Of a stretch of 64,000 bases of DNA, positions 36,996 through 46,654 are shown piece after piece; position 1 is the first letter of the stretch, and every line of letters begins with the position of its first letter. A program made the translations under genes and the position numbers. The DNA is from Streptomyces sp. NBC_01217. Its GTDB lineage: Bacteria > Actinomycetota > Actinomycetes > Streptomycetales > Streptomycetaceae. The DNA lies in contig NZ_CP108538.1 in assembly GCF_035994185.1 (NCBI RefSeq), positions 372,001 to 436,000 on the forward strand, in the 5' to 3' direction. The notes beneath the pieces are model-generated. The model was given only the letters and a program-made list of their open reading frames with translations. It had not been told where the DNA came from and ran no database searches.

Positions 36996-38567
36996 ATGGC
37001 CACAGTGGTCACGGCGTCCGTGCGTGAACCGGACCGCTACCACCCGCCCGCGCTCACCGGTCTCGTCGATCTGCTGTCCCGGCCCGTGCGGGCGCGCCCG
37101 CACTCGCGGGCCCTCGTCGTCGGTGCCGAGCGCAGCGAGCTGTCGTACGCCGGCCTCGCCTCGCTCGCCGACGATCTGGCCCGCCGGCTGACGGCCGCCG
37201 GGGTGCGGCCCGGGGACCCGGTGGGACTGGTCGCCGCGAACACCGTCGAGTTCGTCGTGTCCCTCCTGGGTGCGGCACGGGCCGGCGCGGTCGTCGCCCC
37301 GTTGGATCCGGCCCTGTCTCCCGGCCAGCTGGCCGCGCGGCTCGGGATGTTCGGGGCGCGGGTGGTGCTGTGCGGGCCCGAGGCACCCGCGGGCGTGCCG
37401 GCCTGGCCCGTGCGGGTACGGGTCACGCCCGGCGCCCCCTGTGCGGTCACGCTCGACGCGACGCGCGCGCCGCTCGGGCTGTACGGGACGCCCACGCCGG
37501 GCCTCGCCCCGGACGACGCCCTGATCCTGTCGACGGCGGGCACCATGGACGGGGCCCGCCTGGTGCCGCTGACCCACGGGAACGTGGCCGCGGCGGTGCG
37601 TGTGCTGTGCGCGACGTACGAACTGGGGCCGCGGGACGCGACGGTGGCGGTCATGCCGCTCTTCCACACGCACGGACTGGTCGCGGCGCTGCTCGCCACG
37701 CTCGCCGGCGGCGGCTGCGTACTGCTCCCGGCCGGGGGGCGTTTCTCGGCCGACACGTTCTGGGACGACATGCGCGCGGTGGGGGCCACCTGGTTCACCG
37801 CGGTGCCCGCCATCCACGAGATCCTCCTCGACCGTTCGGCCGGCGAACATCCCGCGCCACTCGTACCGCCCCTGCGCTTCGCCCGCAGTTCCAGCGCTCC
37901 GCTCAACACCGCGACCCAGCGGGCCCTGGAGCGGACCCTCGGGGTGCCACTGCTGTCGGCCTACGGCATGACGGAGGCGGCCCATCAGGCGAGCAGTGAA
38001 CCCCTGCCGCTGCCCGGTGCGTCCAAGCACGGCTCGGTGGGCCGGCCGACCGGGACGCGGATCCAGGTCGTCGACCCGTCGGGGCAGGCCTGCCCGCCCG
38101 GTGTGCAGGGCGAGGTCTGGGTGCGCGGCCCCAGCGTGGCCAGGGGCTATCTCGCCGATCCGGTGGCGACGATGCACGGTTTCGGCGGGGGCTGGCTGCG
38201 CACCGGGGATCTGGGGCATCTGGACGTCGACGGCGCCCTGTTCCTCACCGGCCGGATCAGGAACCTGATCACCCGGGCGGGCGACCAGGTCTCCCCCGAG
38301 TACGTCGAGGACGTGCTGTGCGGTTGTCCCGCCGTCGCCGAGGCCGCCGTGTTCGGGGTGCCGGACGAGCGGCACGGGCACCGGGTGGGCGCGGCGGTGG
38401 TGCTGCGCGAGGGCGAGGACGCGGAGCCCGCGGAGATCGTCAGGTACTGCCTGGGCCGGCTGGCCGCTTTCGAGGTGCCCGAGCGGATCCAGGTCGTCCC
38501 GGCGCTGCCGCACACGGCCAAGGGTGCGCTGGACCGGCAGGCGGTCCAGCTGCGTTTCGCCCGGTGA
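36996..38567 (+). CDS. Acyl-CoA synthetase (candidate oxalate-CoA ligase) with altered catalytic motifs
   Basis: 523 residues, ANL superfamily, ATG 36996 behind GAGGAGG (GTG 36993 also possible). Recognisable motifs: MPLFHTHGLVAALLATLAGG, LLSAYGMTEAAHQASSEPLP (A5), GWLRTGDLGHLDVDG (A7), RIRNLITRAGDQVSPEYVED (A8). Two motifs are abnormal: the phosphate loop (about residue 180) is STAGTMDGARLVPLTHGN, lacking the Lys of the usual TSGTTGxPKG, and the C-terminal A10 motif is HTAKGALDRQ, with Ala where the catalytic Lys of GK should be. Position divergent from oxc suggests a role priming the pathway as oxalyl-CoA synthetase. Whether it still adenylates is open. Confidence 0.75.
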   Translation: MATVVTASVREPDRYHPPALTGLVDLLSRPVRARPHSRALVVGAERSELSYAGLASLADDLARRLTAAGVRPGDPVGLVAANTVEFVVSLLGAARAGAVVAPLDPALSPGQLAARLGMFGARVVLCGPEAPAGVPAWPVRVRVTPGAPCAVTLDATRAPLGLYGTPTPGLAPDDALILSTAGTMDGARLVPLTHGNVAAAVRVLCATYELGPRDATVAVMPLFHTHGLVAALLATLAGGGCVLLPAGGRFSADTFWDDMRAVGATWFTAVPAIHEILLDRSAGEHPAPLVPPLRFARSSSAPLNTATQRALERTLGVPLLSAYGMTEAAHQASSEPLPLPGASKHGSVGRPTGTRIQVVDPSGQACPPGVQGEVWVRGPSVARGYLADPVATMHGFGGGWLRTGDLGHLDVDGALFLTGRIRNLITRAGDQVSPEYVEDVLCGCPAVAEAAVFGVPDERHGHRVGAAVVLREGEDAEPAEIVRYCLGRLAAFEVPERIQVVPALPHTAKGALDRQAVQLRFAR

Positions 38568-38603
38568 CGTCGCGGCCGGGCGGGTCGGCCAAGCGGCCTC
38601 GGC

Positions 38604-39539
38604 TCAGCGGACCAGGGGTTCGGGCACGGGCAGCGGCCGGTCGAAGAACTCGTCCAGCCGCAGTGAGGCCGCCGCCGTGATGAACGCGCGGGCCGCGAGC
38701 GAGCCCGGTGTCGCGTCGTGGATCGCGACCGAGATGAGCGCCCGTGCGTCCGGCTCGACAAGGCGCAGTACGCGCATCCGGCCGGTGACCGGCAGGGCCC
38801 GCAGCCAGGTGTGCGGCACGATGCTGGTGCAGGCGCCCGCGCCCACATTCGCGTACAGGGTGGCCACGGAGTCCGTCTCCACCTGCGGGATGACGGTGAC
38901 TCCGCTGCGGGTGAACGCGGCGTCGATGACCTGACGGATCCGCATGTCGCGGGTGAGCAGCGCGAGCGGCAGCTGGGACGCTTCGGCCCAGGTCAGGGTA
39001 TCGGACTGGGGCAGCAGCTGATCGGCCGCGGCGAGCAGCATGTACCGCTCCTCGTAAAGCGGCGTCACCTGCAGCCCGTCCCGGTCCTCGGGGCCGAAGT
39101 GGGCGATGGCCGCGTCGATTTCGAAGGCGCGGAGCTGCCGGATGAGTTCCGTGGTGGACAGGCGGGACCGCACCTGGACCTTGGCCAGCGGGTGCGCGGT
39201 GCAGAACGCCGTCACCGGCAGCGCGAGCGTCGTCGAGGCCGTGGGCTCCGCGCCCAGCCGCAGCGTGCCTGTGATGCCCGACTGGACCGCGGCCACCTCG
39301 GCCTTGAACGCCTCCTGCTCGGCGAGGATCCGCTTGGCCCAGACGACCAGACGCTCCCCTTCGGGCGTCAGGCCTTGGTAATTGTGGCCGCGATTGATCA
39401 GTGTGACGTTGAGCTCGCGCTCCAGTTTGGCGATCGACACGGACAGTGCGGGCTGCGAGACGAAGCAGGCGTCCGCGGCCCGCGCGAAGTGCCTTTCCCG
39501 TGCCACCGCCACGAAGTACTCCAGCTGACGGAAGAGCAT
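38604..39539 (-). CDS. LysR family regulator of the oxalate genes
   Basis: 311 residues from ATG 39539 with AGGAGG upstream. Winged HTH at the N-terminus (MLFRQLEYFVAVARERHFAR, ADACFVSQPALSVSIAKLER) and a periplasmic-binding-like effector domain (GTLRLGAEPTASTTLALPV). It is convergent with the acyl-CoA synthetase gene, 36 bp apart. Most likely it binds the twin GATA-N9-TATC boxes between oxc and the synthetase, with oxalate, oxalyl-CoA or formate as candidate effector (inference). Confidence 0.87.
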   Translation of the reverse strand: MLFRQLEYFVAVARERHFARAADACFVSQPALSVSIAKLERELNVTLINRGHNYQGLTPEGERLVVWAKRILAEQEAFKAEVAAVQSGITGTLRLGAEPTASTTLALPVTAFCTAHPLAKVQVRSRLSTTELIRQLRAFEIDAAIAHFGPEDRDGLQVTPLYEERYMLLAAADQLLPQSDTLTWAEASQLPLALLTRDMRIRQVIDAAFTRSGVTVIPQVETDSVATLYANVGAGACTSIVPHTWLRALPVTGRMRVLRLVEPDARALISVAIHDATPGSLAARAFITAAASLRLDEFFDRPLPVPEPLVR

Positions 39540-39705
39540 GCTCGCCTCCTGCTTCGTCCCGCGCACCCCATACACCCGCCACCTCGACCAGGTCGAACAT
39601 ACCTGCGATGGCTGCGCTGTTCGAGCTTACCCGGCGGCGTGGGCGGCGCCTTGCCCGCACCAAGGGCCCGGCTCCCCACCGCCGTTGCGGGAGCCGGGCC
39701 GGCTC

Positions 39706-40680
39706 TCATGCCGTGCCTGTGCGGCGCGCCAGCAGGTCCGTGGCCGCGTGCACCGCTCGGAGCCTGGGTGCCTCGGCGCCCGTGATATCGGCCATCTCCA
39801 CCACCGCGGTCACGATGGCGTCGAGTTCCAACTGCTTGCCCGCCTCAAGGTCCTGGAGCATCGACGTCTTGTGATCGCCGACCCCCTCCGCACCCCGCAG
39901 CCGTTTCTCGATGGAGATGTCCGGTGTGCTGCCGACCCGGGCGGCGATGTCCAGCGTCTCCTCCATGAGCTGGGCCACCAGGCCTCGCGTCGGCGGATGC
40001 CGGCAGATCTCGACCATCGTGGCCCGGGTGAGCGCGCTGATCGGGTTGAACGCGACGTTGCCCATCAGCTTGATCCAGATGTCGTCCCGCAGGTTCGGCT
40101 CCACGGGGCACTTCAGCCCACCCGCGATCATCGCCTCGCTCAGCGCGGTGCACCGCGCCGAGATCCCGCCGCCGGGTTCACCGATGGAGAAGCGGGTGCC
40201 TTCGATGTGGCGGATCACGCCAGGGGTCTCGATGACGGTGGCGGGGTAGACCACGCAGCCCACCGCCCGCTCCGGCGCGAGGACCTTGCTGGTCGCGCCG
40301 CCCGGGTCCACCGCCTCGATCCGGCGACCCTCGTAAGGGCCGGCGAGCCGGTGGAAGTACCACCACGGGATGCCGTTCTGCCCGGCGACAACGGCGGTGT
40401 TCTCACCGAGGAGCGGTTCGATCAGCGGGCCGCTGGTCGGATAGGAGTGTGCCTTCAGCCCGAGGAACACGAAGTCCACGGGTCCGATCTCGGTGGGGTC
40501 GTCGGTGGCGTGCGGGTGGGCGACGAAGTCCCCGCGCGGGCTGATGACCCTGACCCCGCGCTCACGGATGGCCTGCAGGTGCGGACCGCGGGCGATCAGG
40601 TGGACATCGGCACCACCCCGGTGCAGGGCCGCTCCTACGAAGGCTCCGATCGCGCCGGCTCCGAGGACAGCAATCTTCAC
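39706..40680 (-). CDS. Ketopantoate reductase-like NADPH-dependent 2-oxoacid reductase
   Basis: 324 residues, GTG 40680 with AGGAGA upstream. N-terminal VLGAGAIGAFVGAALHRGGA dinucleotide fold; GLKAHS and IWIKLMGNVAFNPISALTRA carry the Lys and Asn residues conserved in 2-dehydropantoate 2-reductases. Family reaction: NADPH reduction of a branched 2-oxo acid. In this island it lies divergent to pntAB with two operator copies between, so its substrate may instead belong to oxalate/glyoxylate metabolism (inference). True PanE is usually encoded elsewhere. Confidence 0.8.
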   Translation of the reverse strand: MKIAVLGAGAIGAFVGAALHRGGADVHLIARGPHLQAIRERGVRVISPRGDFVAHPHATDDPTEIGPVDFVFLGLKAHSYPTSGPLIEPLLGENTAVVAGQNGIPWWYFHRLAGPYEGRRIEAVDPGGATSKVLAPERAVGCVVYPATVIETPGVIRHIEGTRFSIGEPGGGISARCTALSEAMIAGGLKCPVEPNLRDDIWIKLMGNVAFNPISALTRATMVEICRHPPTRGLVAQLMEETLDIAARVGSTPDISIEKRLRGAEGVGDHKTSMLQDLEAGKQLELDAIVTAVVEMADITGAEAPRLRAVHAATDLLARRTGTA

Positions 40681-40710
40681 GGCATCTCCTCTCAGGAGGA
40701 AGGTGAGTGA

Positions 40711-40726
40711 TTGAATACTGTATGCA
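40711..40726. promoter_or_regulatory. GntR-type operator, site B
   Basis: TTGAATACTGTATGCA, one mismatch to the TTGCATACNGTATGC core. It sits 31 bp upstream of the ketopantoate reductase-like gene. Confidence 0.7.
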
Positions 40727-40821
40727 GTCAGCCGGTCCGCTGTACACCCTTCGCACCCGAACTAATACAGCCGCGACACCCCCGACCACCTGTCCGGATC
40801 CACCTCTGGCGTGGAGCGAAC

Positions 40822-40835
40822 TGCATACAATATGC
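40822..40835. promoter_or_regulatory. GntR-type operator, site C
   Basis: TGCATACAATATGC, one mismatch to the core palindrome, 92 bp upstream of pntA. With site B it serves the divergent pair. Confidence 0.7.
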
Positions 40836-40926
40836 TACGCGCCTCCTGTCCGGTGTCCCGCTTCCTCCGCTCCTGACGCTCCCCGCGCACCGACGGACCC
40901 GCAAGGCCCCTGAGAAGAGGAGAGCA

Positions 40927-42471
40927 ATGTCTGCATCACCACCACAACGCATAGGCGTGGTCGCCGAGTCGGCCTCCGGAGAGACCAGAGTGGCGGCCAC
41001 CCCGGACACCGTCCGCCGCCTCATCGGGCTCGGCTACGAGATCGTCGTCGAGACCGGCGCCGGAACCGCATCGGGCTTCTCCGACGCGTCGTACGTCGAA
41101 GCGGGCGCACGCCTCGACGACGCCTGGCACGCCGATGTCGTCCTCAAGGTCAACGCGCCGTCCCACGACGAGGTGCGACGACTGCGGGACGGGGCGACGA
41201 TCGTCGGCCTGCTCGCCCCCGCGCAACACGCCGAACTCCTCACCCAGCTCGCCAGCCGGCCGCTGACCGCGTTGTCCATGGACGCCGTGCCCCGCATCTC
41301 GCGGGCCCAGTCCCTGGACGTGCTCAGTTCGATGGCCAACATCGCCGGCTACCGGGCGGTCATCGAGGCGGCGCACGCCTTCGGACGGTTCTTCACCGGA
41401 CAGGTCACCGCGGCGGGCAAAGTGCCTCCCGCGAAGGTGCTGGTGGCCGGCGCAGGAGTGGCCGGCCTCGCGGCCATCGGAGCCGCGGGGAGCCTCGGCG
41501 CGGTGGTCCGGGCCACCGACCCGCGCGGCGAGGTCGCCGACCAAGTACGGTCACTCGGCGGCGAGTTCCTGCCTGTCGAGGTCGAACAGGAGTCGGCGGG
41601 CGACGGATACGCGCGAGCCACCTCCGAGGCGTACGACCTGCGCGCCGCCGAGATCTACTCCGAGCAGGCCAGGGATGTCGACATCATCATCACGACGGCC
41701 CTGATCCCGGGCCGCCCGGCGCCACGGCTGATCACGGCCGATCAAGTGGCCTCGATGAAACCGGGCAGCGTCATCGTCGACATGGCGGCGGCGCAGGGCG
41801 GGAACGTCGAAGGGACGGTGAGCGATCGGGCTGTCGTCACCGAGAACGGCGTCACCATCATCGGCTACACCGACCTCGCGGGCCGCCTGCCTGCCCAGGC
41901 CTCACAGCTGTACGGCACGAACCTGGTGAACCTGCTGAAGCTGCTCACCCCGGGCCGGGACGGGCAGCTGACCCTCGACCTCGAGGACGTCGTACAGCGG
42001 GCGGTGACCGTGGTGCGCGACGGCGAGACGCTGTGGCCGCCGCCCCCCGTCGCGGTCTCTGCAGCGCCCGCGAAGGCCCCGGCCCCGCCGGCGTCACCGG
42101 TCGATCCGGCGCCTCCGCGGCGCCTGTCACCGGCGGGCCGCTACGGACTGATCGGGCTCGGGATGCTCGCCCTGTTCGCGCTCATCGCCATCTCACCCGC
42201 CCAGCTCGCCGCCAACTTCACGGTGTTCGCGCTTGCCGTGGTCATCGGCTACTACGTGATCGGCAAGGTCCACCACGCGCTGCACACCCCGCTGATGTCG
42301 GTGACCAATGCGATCTCAGGGATCGTGGTGGTCGGGGCGCTGCTCCAGATCGGCCACCCGCCCCTGGCCATCAGCGTGTTGGCCTTCCTGGCCATCCTGC
42401 TCACCACCGTGAACATCTTCGGTGGCTTCGCCGTCACCCGTCGCATGCTCGGCATGTTCTCGAAAGGCTGA
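40927..42471 (+). CDS. pntA: Proton-translocating NAD(P) transhydrogenase subunit alpha
   Basis: 514 residues, the size of a full-length PntA. ATG 40927 behind GAGGAGA. Domain I binds NAD(H): RIGVVAESASGETRVAATPD at the start, then VLVAGAGVAGLAAIGAAGSL (about 175-194) and DMAAAQGGNVEGT. After a proline-rich linker (about 375-405) come membrane helices (YGLIGLGMLALFALIAIS, ISVLAFLAILLTTVNIFGGF). With PntB it uses the proton gradient to make NADPH from NADH. It is in the oxalate regulon (sites B and C), which fits a need for NADPH when NADH comes only from formate oxidation. Confidence 0.93.
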   Translation: MSASPPQRIGVVAESASGETRVAATPDTVRRLIGLGYEIVVETGAGTASGFSDASYVEAGARLDDAWHADVVLKVNAPSHDEVRRLRDGATIVGLLAPAQHAELLTQLASRPLTALSMDAVPRISRAQSLDVLSSMANIAGYRAVIEAAHAFGRFFTGQVTAAGKVPPAKVLVAGAGVAGLAAIGAAGSLGAVVRATDPRGEVADQVRSLGGEFLPVEVEQESAGDGYARATSEAYDLRAAEIYSEQARDVDIIITTALIPGRPAPRLITADQVASMKPGSVIVDMAAAQGGNVEGTVSDRAVVTENGVTIIGYTDLAGRLPAQASQLYGTNLVNLLKLLTPGRDGQLTLDLEDVVQRAVTVVRDGETLWPPPPVAVSAAPAKAPAPPASPVDPAPPRRLSPAGRYGLIGLGMLALFALIAISPAQLAANFTVFALAVVIGYYVIGKVHHALHTPLMSVTNAISGIVVVGALLQIGHPPLAISVLAFLAILLTTVNIFGGFAVTRRMLGMFSKG

Positions 42472-42477
42472 GGTTTG

Positions 42478-43950
42478 ATGAACGCATCCACGGCGGCCCA
42501 GGCCGCCGACATCGTCGCCGCGCTGCTGTTCGTCTTCAGCCTGGCGGGGCTCTCCCGGCACCACACCGCCCGGGCGGGGGTGGCCTACGGCGTCGCTGGA
42601 ATGGCTCTTGCGCTCGTCGCCACCGTCGTCGTCGCCGGCCGCTCCGTCTCCGGCGGGTCGATCGCGCTGATCGCCGTCGCGGGCACGATCGGTGGCGCGA
42701 TCGGCCTGTGGCAGGCCCGCCGGGTCGAGATGACCCAGATGCCCGAACTGATCGCCGTACTGCACAGCCTCGTCGGGCTTGCCGCCGTACTGATCGGCTG
42801 GAACAGCTACTTGGAGGTCGAGGCACAGCACCCGGGCCCCACCGAGCTGGCCGGGTCGCTGCTGCGGATCCATCACGCCGAGGTGTTCATCGGCATCTTC
42901 ATCGGCGCGGTCACCTTCACGGGTTCCGTGATCGCGTTCCTCAAACTGTCGGCGCGCATCAAGTCCCGGCCGCTGACCCTGCCCGGGAAGAACCTGCTCA
43001 ACGTCGGCGCTCTGGTCGCGTTCGTGACCCTGACCGTCTGGTTCACCGTCAGCCCGAGCCTCGCTCTGATGATCGCCGTCACCGTGCTCGCGCTCGTCCT
43101 GGGCTGGCATCTGGTCGCCTCCATCGGCGGCGGCGACATGCCCGTCGTGGTCTCGATGCTCAACAGCTACTCGGGCTGGGCCGCCGCAGCGGCCGGCTTC
43201 CTGCTGGACAACAACCTGCTCATCGTGACCGGGGCGCTGGTCGGCTCCTCCGGCGCCTACCTGTCGTACATCATGTGCCGGGCGATGAACCGGTCCTTCC
43301 TCTCCGTCATCGCGGGTGGCTTCGGCGTCGAGGCCGCACCCAGCGGCGAGCAGGAGCAGGGCGAGCACCGGGAGATCAGCGCCGAGGACACGGCAAGCGC
43401 ACTGGCGGGCGCCACGAAGGTGATCATCACCCCGGGGTACGGCATGGCGGTCGCCCAGGCGCAGCACCCGGTGGCGGAGCTGACGCGCCGTCTGCGGGAG
43501 CGCGGCGTGACCGTGCGCTTCGGCGTGCATCCCGTGGCGGGGCGGCTGCCGGGACACATGAACGTACTGCTTGCCGAGGCCCGCGTACCGTACGACGTCG
43601 TCCTGGAGATGGACGAGATCAACGACGACTTCGCCGACACCTCGGTGGTCCTGGTCATCGGCGCCAACGACACCGTCAACCCGGCGGCGATGGACGATCC
43701 GGCCAGCCCCATCGCGGGGATGCCGGTACTGCGGGTATGGGAGGCGGAGCACGTGGTCGTGTTCAAGCGGTCCATGGCCTCCGGGTACGCAGGTGTGCAG
43801 AATCCGCTGTTCTTCCGGGAGAACAGCAGCATGCTCTTCGGCGACGCCAAGCAGAGCGTGGAAGCGATCCTGCGCGAACTGGCGGCGAGCGACGAGGGCC
43901 CGGCAGCGGGCTCCGGACACCGGCCGACGGAGCAGCCCGCACCTGCCTGA
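42478..43950 (+). CDS. pntB: Proton-translocating NAD(P) transhydrogenase subunit beta
   Basis: 490 residues. ATG 42478, six bases after the pntA stop, so translationally linked. The first 270 residues are membrane helices ([37 protein letters not shown]). The C-terminal domain III binds NADP(H): [52 protein letters not shown] and [19 protein letters not shown]. Complete and typical. Confidence 0.94.
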   Translation: MNASTAAQAADIVAALLFVFSLAGLSRHHTARAGVAYGVAGMALALVATVVVAGRSVSGGSIALIAVAGTIGGAIGLWQARRVEMTQMPELIAVLHSLVGLAAVLIGWNSYLEVEAQHPGPTELAGSLLRIHHAEVFIGIFIGAVTFTGSVIAFLKLSARIKSRPLTLPGKNLLNVGALVAFVTLTVWFTVSPSLALMIAVTVLALVLGWHLVASIGGGDMPVVVSMLNSYSGWAAAAAGFLLDNNLLIVTGALVGSSGAYLSYIMCRAMNRSFLSVIAGGFGVEAAPSGEQEQGEHREISAEDTASALAGATKVIITPGYGMAVAQAQHPVAELTRRLRERGVTVRFGVHPVAGRLPGHMNVLLAEARVPYDVVLEMDEINDDFADTSVVLVIGANDTVNPAAMDDPASPIAGMPVLRVWEAEHVVVFKRSMASGYAGVQNPLFFRENSSMLFGDAKQSVEAILRELAASDEGPAAGSGHRPTEQPAPA

Positions 43951-43960
43951 TGTAGACAGA

Positions 43961-43983
43961 TTGCATACAGAAGCCCATACGCT
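43961..43983. promoter_or_regulatory. GntR-type operator, site D (half site)
   Basis: TTGCATACAG matches the left half of the motif exactly; the right half is degenerate (CCATACGCT follows). It lies 77 bp upstream of the first gntR gene, suggesting autoregulation. Confidence 0.5.
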
Positions 43984-44046
43984 GTACGTGATTTCTCCCC
44001 CTCCATCACCGGCACCTCCCCACAGCCTGCCACCACCAGGGAGCCC

Positions 44047-44745
44047 ATGCGCGAGCCACGCACTTCCCCAGCCAACGTGACGACACCCGTCAACAGGCCC
44101 GCGCCCCTGCGCCAGGCCGTCTACGACGTCCTGATCGAGCTGATCGTGGGGGGCGTACTCCAGCCGGGCCGGCATCTGGTCGAGGCCGAACTCGCCGCGG
44201 ACCTCGGCGTGAGCCGCCAACCGGTGCGCGAGGCACTCCTGCGTCTCCAGGCCGACGGATGGGTGGAACTGCGCCCCGCGCAGGGCGCATTCGTGCACAG
44301 CCCGACCGTCGAGGAGGCCACCCAGCTCCTCAGCGTCCGCGCCGTCCTGGAGACCCACTCGGCGCGCGGCGCCGCACAGTACGCGACCGGTCCGGACATC
44401 GCGCGCCTGTGGGAACTGCAGGCCGCCGGAATAGCCGCGCTCTCCGCCGACGACGCCCGCGGCATCGTCGAGGCGAACGCAGCGCTGCACGGCTTCATCA
44501 CCGAGCTCGCGCGCAACCCCATCCTCGCCGAGCTGATCCGGCAGGTCGACCGCCGGGTGCGCTGGTACTACATGCCCATCGCCCGGCCACGCGGCAAGGA
44601 CGCGTGGAACGAGCACGCCGACATCATCGACCGCATCGCGGCCGGTGACGCCGACCGGGCCGAGGAACTGATGCACCATCACACCCGGACGACCACCGAC
44701 TTCTACTGCCGGCAGCTGACCGCGGCACCCCGGGCCCCGGCGTGA
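44047..44745 (+). CDS. GntR family (FCD domain) regulator 1
   Basis: 232 residues, ATG 44047 with AGGGAG upstream. N-terminal winged HTH (PLRQAVYDVLIELIVGGVLQ, AADLGVSRQPVREALLRLQA) and an FCD effector domain with metal-ligand type residues (EANAALHGFITELARNP, RVRWYYMPIARPRGKDAWNE, HADIIDRIAAGD). It is strongly similar to the second GntR at 52452. Both are candidates for binding the recurrent TTGCATACNGTATG sites. Effector could be oxalate, formate or a CoA ester. Confidence 0.9.
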   Translation: MREPRTSPANVTTPVNRPAPLRQAVYDVLIELIVGGVLQPGRHLVEAELAADLGVSRQPVREALLRLQADGWVELRPAQGAFVHSPTVEEATQLLSVRAVLETHSARGAAQYATGPDIARLWELQAAGIAALSADDARGIVEANAALHGFITELARNPILAELIRQVDRRVRWYYMPIARPRGKDAWNEHADIIDRIAAGDADRAEELMHHHTRTTTDFYCRQLTAAPRAPA

Positions 44746-44803
44746 CCGCGGTGACTCCAGCCGGCCTCGCGTCGAATGGGGCACCTGACACACCAATGGG
44801 CCG

Positions 44804-44843
44804 GGGCCGGACGGAGCAGGGAGCGCACCCCACCGTCCGGCCC
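44804..44843. terminator. Bidirectional terminator between gntR1 and the first OFA gene
   Basis: Arms GGGCCGGACGG and CCGTCCGGCCC (11 bp, perfect) with an 18-base loop, between convergent genes. Confidence 0.7.
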
Positions 44844-44953
44844 GGCCTGTGCCACGGGCGCTCCGTCGGACGACTGCCGCCGCCGCCCGACGCGCTGTCC
44901 GCACCCGCGCACGGTCTGCGGGCCCGGGCGCGACTTCGCGCCCGGGCATTCGC

Positions 44954-46366
44954 TCAGTTCGCCGCGCCGGTCAGCCCGCGGCTGCCGGCGACGGCCTGCT
45001 CGGCGGGCCGCTTCTGGTCCGCAGGTCGGCCGGGCTGACGCAGCAGCAGCGTGATCAGAGCCGACAGGAAGGCGATGCCACCTGCCAGGTAGTAGCCGCC
45101 CGAGTAGCCCCAGGCGCCGATCACCGAAGCGGCCAAGCCACCGCCACCGACACCGCCGACCAGCTTGGCGCTGTAGACGAGGCCGTAGTTGGTGGCATTG
45201 TTGTTCTCCCCGAAGTAGTCCGGGACCAGTGCCGCGAACAGCGGGTAGAAGGCGCCGCCGCCGAAGCCGTTGACGAACGCGAAGATCAGGAAAAGCGTCT
45301 CGTTGTGGGCCTGCCCCGACCACAGCACGCCGAACTGCGCGACGCCCGCGATCAGGAGGACCAGCGTCAAAGTCTGCCGGCGGCCCAGGGTGTCCGACAG
45401 CCAGCCCACTGCGGCCCGGCCCACCCCGTTGACCACGGCGAGCACACCCGCCGACGAGGCGGCGATCAACGGCCCGAAGCCGAGACTCTTGGCGAAGGGG
45501 ACCTGGAAGTTGATGCCGAAGAGCGAGACGCCGCCTACGCAGACCAGGGCGAACCACATCAGCGGCAGCTGTCCGGTCCTGATCGCCTGCATCGGGGTGA
45601 ACTGCCCCTTGGCCGGCGGGTTCTTGCGCAGCCTGCGCGCCACACGCCCGGCGTCCTCGCCACCGCCGCGGTTGAGCGGGTCCACGTCGTGCGGCCACCA
45701 GCTCTTGGGCGGGTCGCGGAAGAAGAAGCCGCAACCGCCCACGAGGAGGACCATGCCCAGGGCGATCAGGTCGAGGACCAGCCGGAAGTTGTCGGCGTGG
45801 AACCAGTAGCTGAAGACGAAGATCAACGGCAGTGTGCCATAGGCGAATCCGCCGTTGACAAAGCCGGTCCGCGCGCCCTTGTTGTCCGGATACCACTTGC
45901 CGACCATGTTGATGCAGGTCGCGTAGACGAGCCCGGAGCCTGCGCCGCCGAGCACCGAGTAGCCGAGTATCACCACGATCGGGTTCGAGACGTGGGCGAT
46001 GGAGAGGAAGCCGAGCCCGGACAGTACGGCTCCGAGGAGCATGCCCGTCTTCGCGGAGAGCCTTCCGGTCTCGCGGAGCCTGCCCGCGGGGAAGGCGACG
46101 CCCGCCTGGAAGACCGCCCAGATACTGGCGATCCAGAAGACCTCGGTGAGGGTCCAGCCATGGGCGTGCTCAAGGGTCGACTCCGCCGAGCTGTAGCCGT
46201 ACTCGTAGACGCTGACGCCCATCATCGCGATCCACGGGAGCCAGACCATCCACGCCCGAGGCCTGCCCAGGATGGAACGGTCGCTCTCCCCGACGCGGTA
46301 GACGCGCCCGTTGGCATCGGTGACCTCTCGGTACGAGGAGGAAGTCGCCTGCGGTGTTACTGACAT
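44954..46366 (-). CDS. OFA family MFS transporter (oxalate/formate antiporter-like), copy 1
   Basis: 470 residues, 12 membrane segments. ATG 46366 with GAAGG upstream. OFA traits: YEYGYSSAESTLEHAHGW between TM1 and TM2, YATCINMVGKWYPDNKGART, GFVNGGFAYGTLPLIFVFSY, NGFGGGAFYPLFAALVPDYF and GENNNATNYGLVYSAKLVGG. Known members exchange oxalate for formate or import small carboxylates. It has its own operator (site E) and is separated from the fds operon by terminators. Paralog at 54853. Confidence 0.9.
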   Translation of the reverse strand: MSVTPQATSSSYREVTDANGRVYRVGESDRSILGRPRAWMVWLPWIAMMGVSVYEYGYSSAESTLEHAHGWTLTEVFWIASIWAVFQAGVAFPAGRLRETGRLSAKTGMLLGAVLSGLGFLSIAHVSNPIVVILGYSVLGGAGSGLVYATCINMVGKWYPDNKGARTGFVNGGFAYGTLPLIFVFSYWFHADNFRLVLDLIALGMVLLVGGCGFFFRDPPKSWWPHDVDPLNRGGGEDAGRVARRLRKNPPAKGQFTPMQAIRTGQLPLMWFALVCVGGVSLFGINFQVPFAKSLGFGPLIAASSAGVLAVVNGVGRAAVGWLSDTLGRRQTLTLVLLIAGVAQFGVLWSGQAHNETLFLIFAFVNGFGGGAFYPLFAALVPDYFGENNNATNYGLVYSAKLVGGVGGGGLAASVIGAWGYSGGYYLAGGIAFLSALITLLLRQPGRPADQKRPAEQAVAGSRGLTGAAN

Positions 46367-46654
46367 GTGTGCCTTCCCTTGCCTGAAAAAGAGCTTGGCG
46401 TGCGCCCCCTGGGGCCCTGCTCTTCGTGCAGTGGGTGAAAGCGACTCCCCTCCACGGTGCGCGCCCGGACTCTCGCCGGGCGCGGGTAGGGGGTACGCCG
46501 TCGGCGCGTCACGGGTCCGGGGCGGCATCCCGGAGTCCGCCGACGTGCAGGCGGTGACCTGGCGGTTCGGCCTCGGCGCGGCGGGTTCGGGGCCGCGCCG
46601 AGGTATGACGGACAACTGACCTGCCGATCATGGCGCAGAACGCCCGACCGGTGA

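Noticed and set aside
36912..38513. 533-codon minus-strand frame
   Set aside because: Shadow of the acyl-CoA synthetase; rich in Arg/Gly/His without domains.
42316..44949. 877-codon minus-strand open frame across pntAB and gntR1
   Set aside because: Shadow of well-supported plus-strand genes, typical for high-GC third positions.
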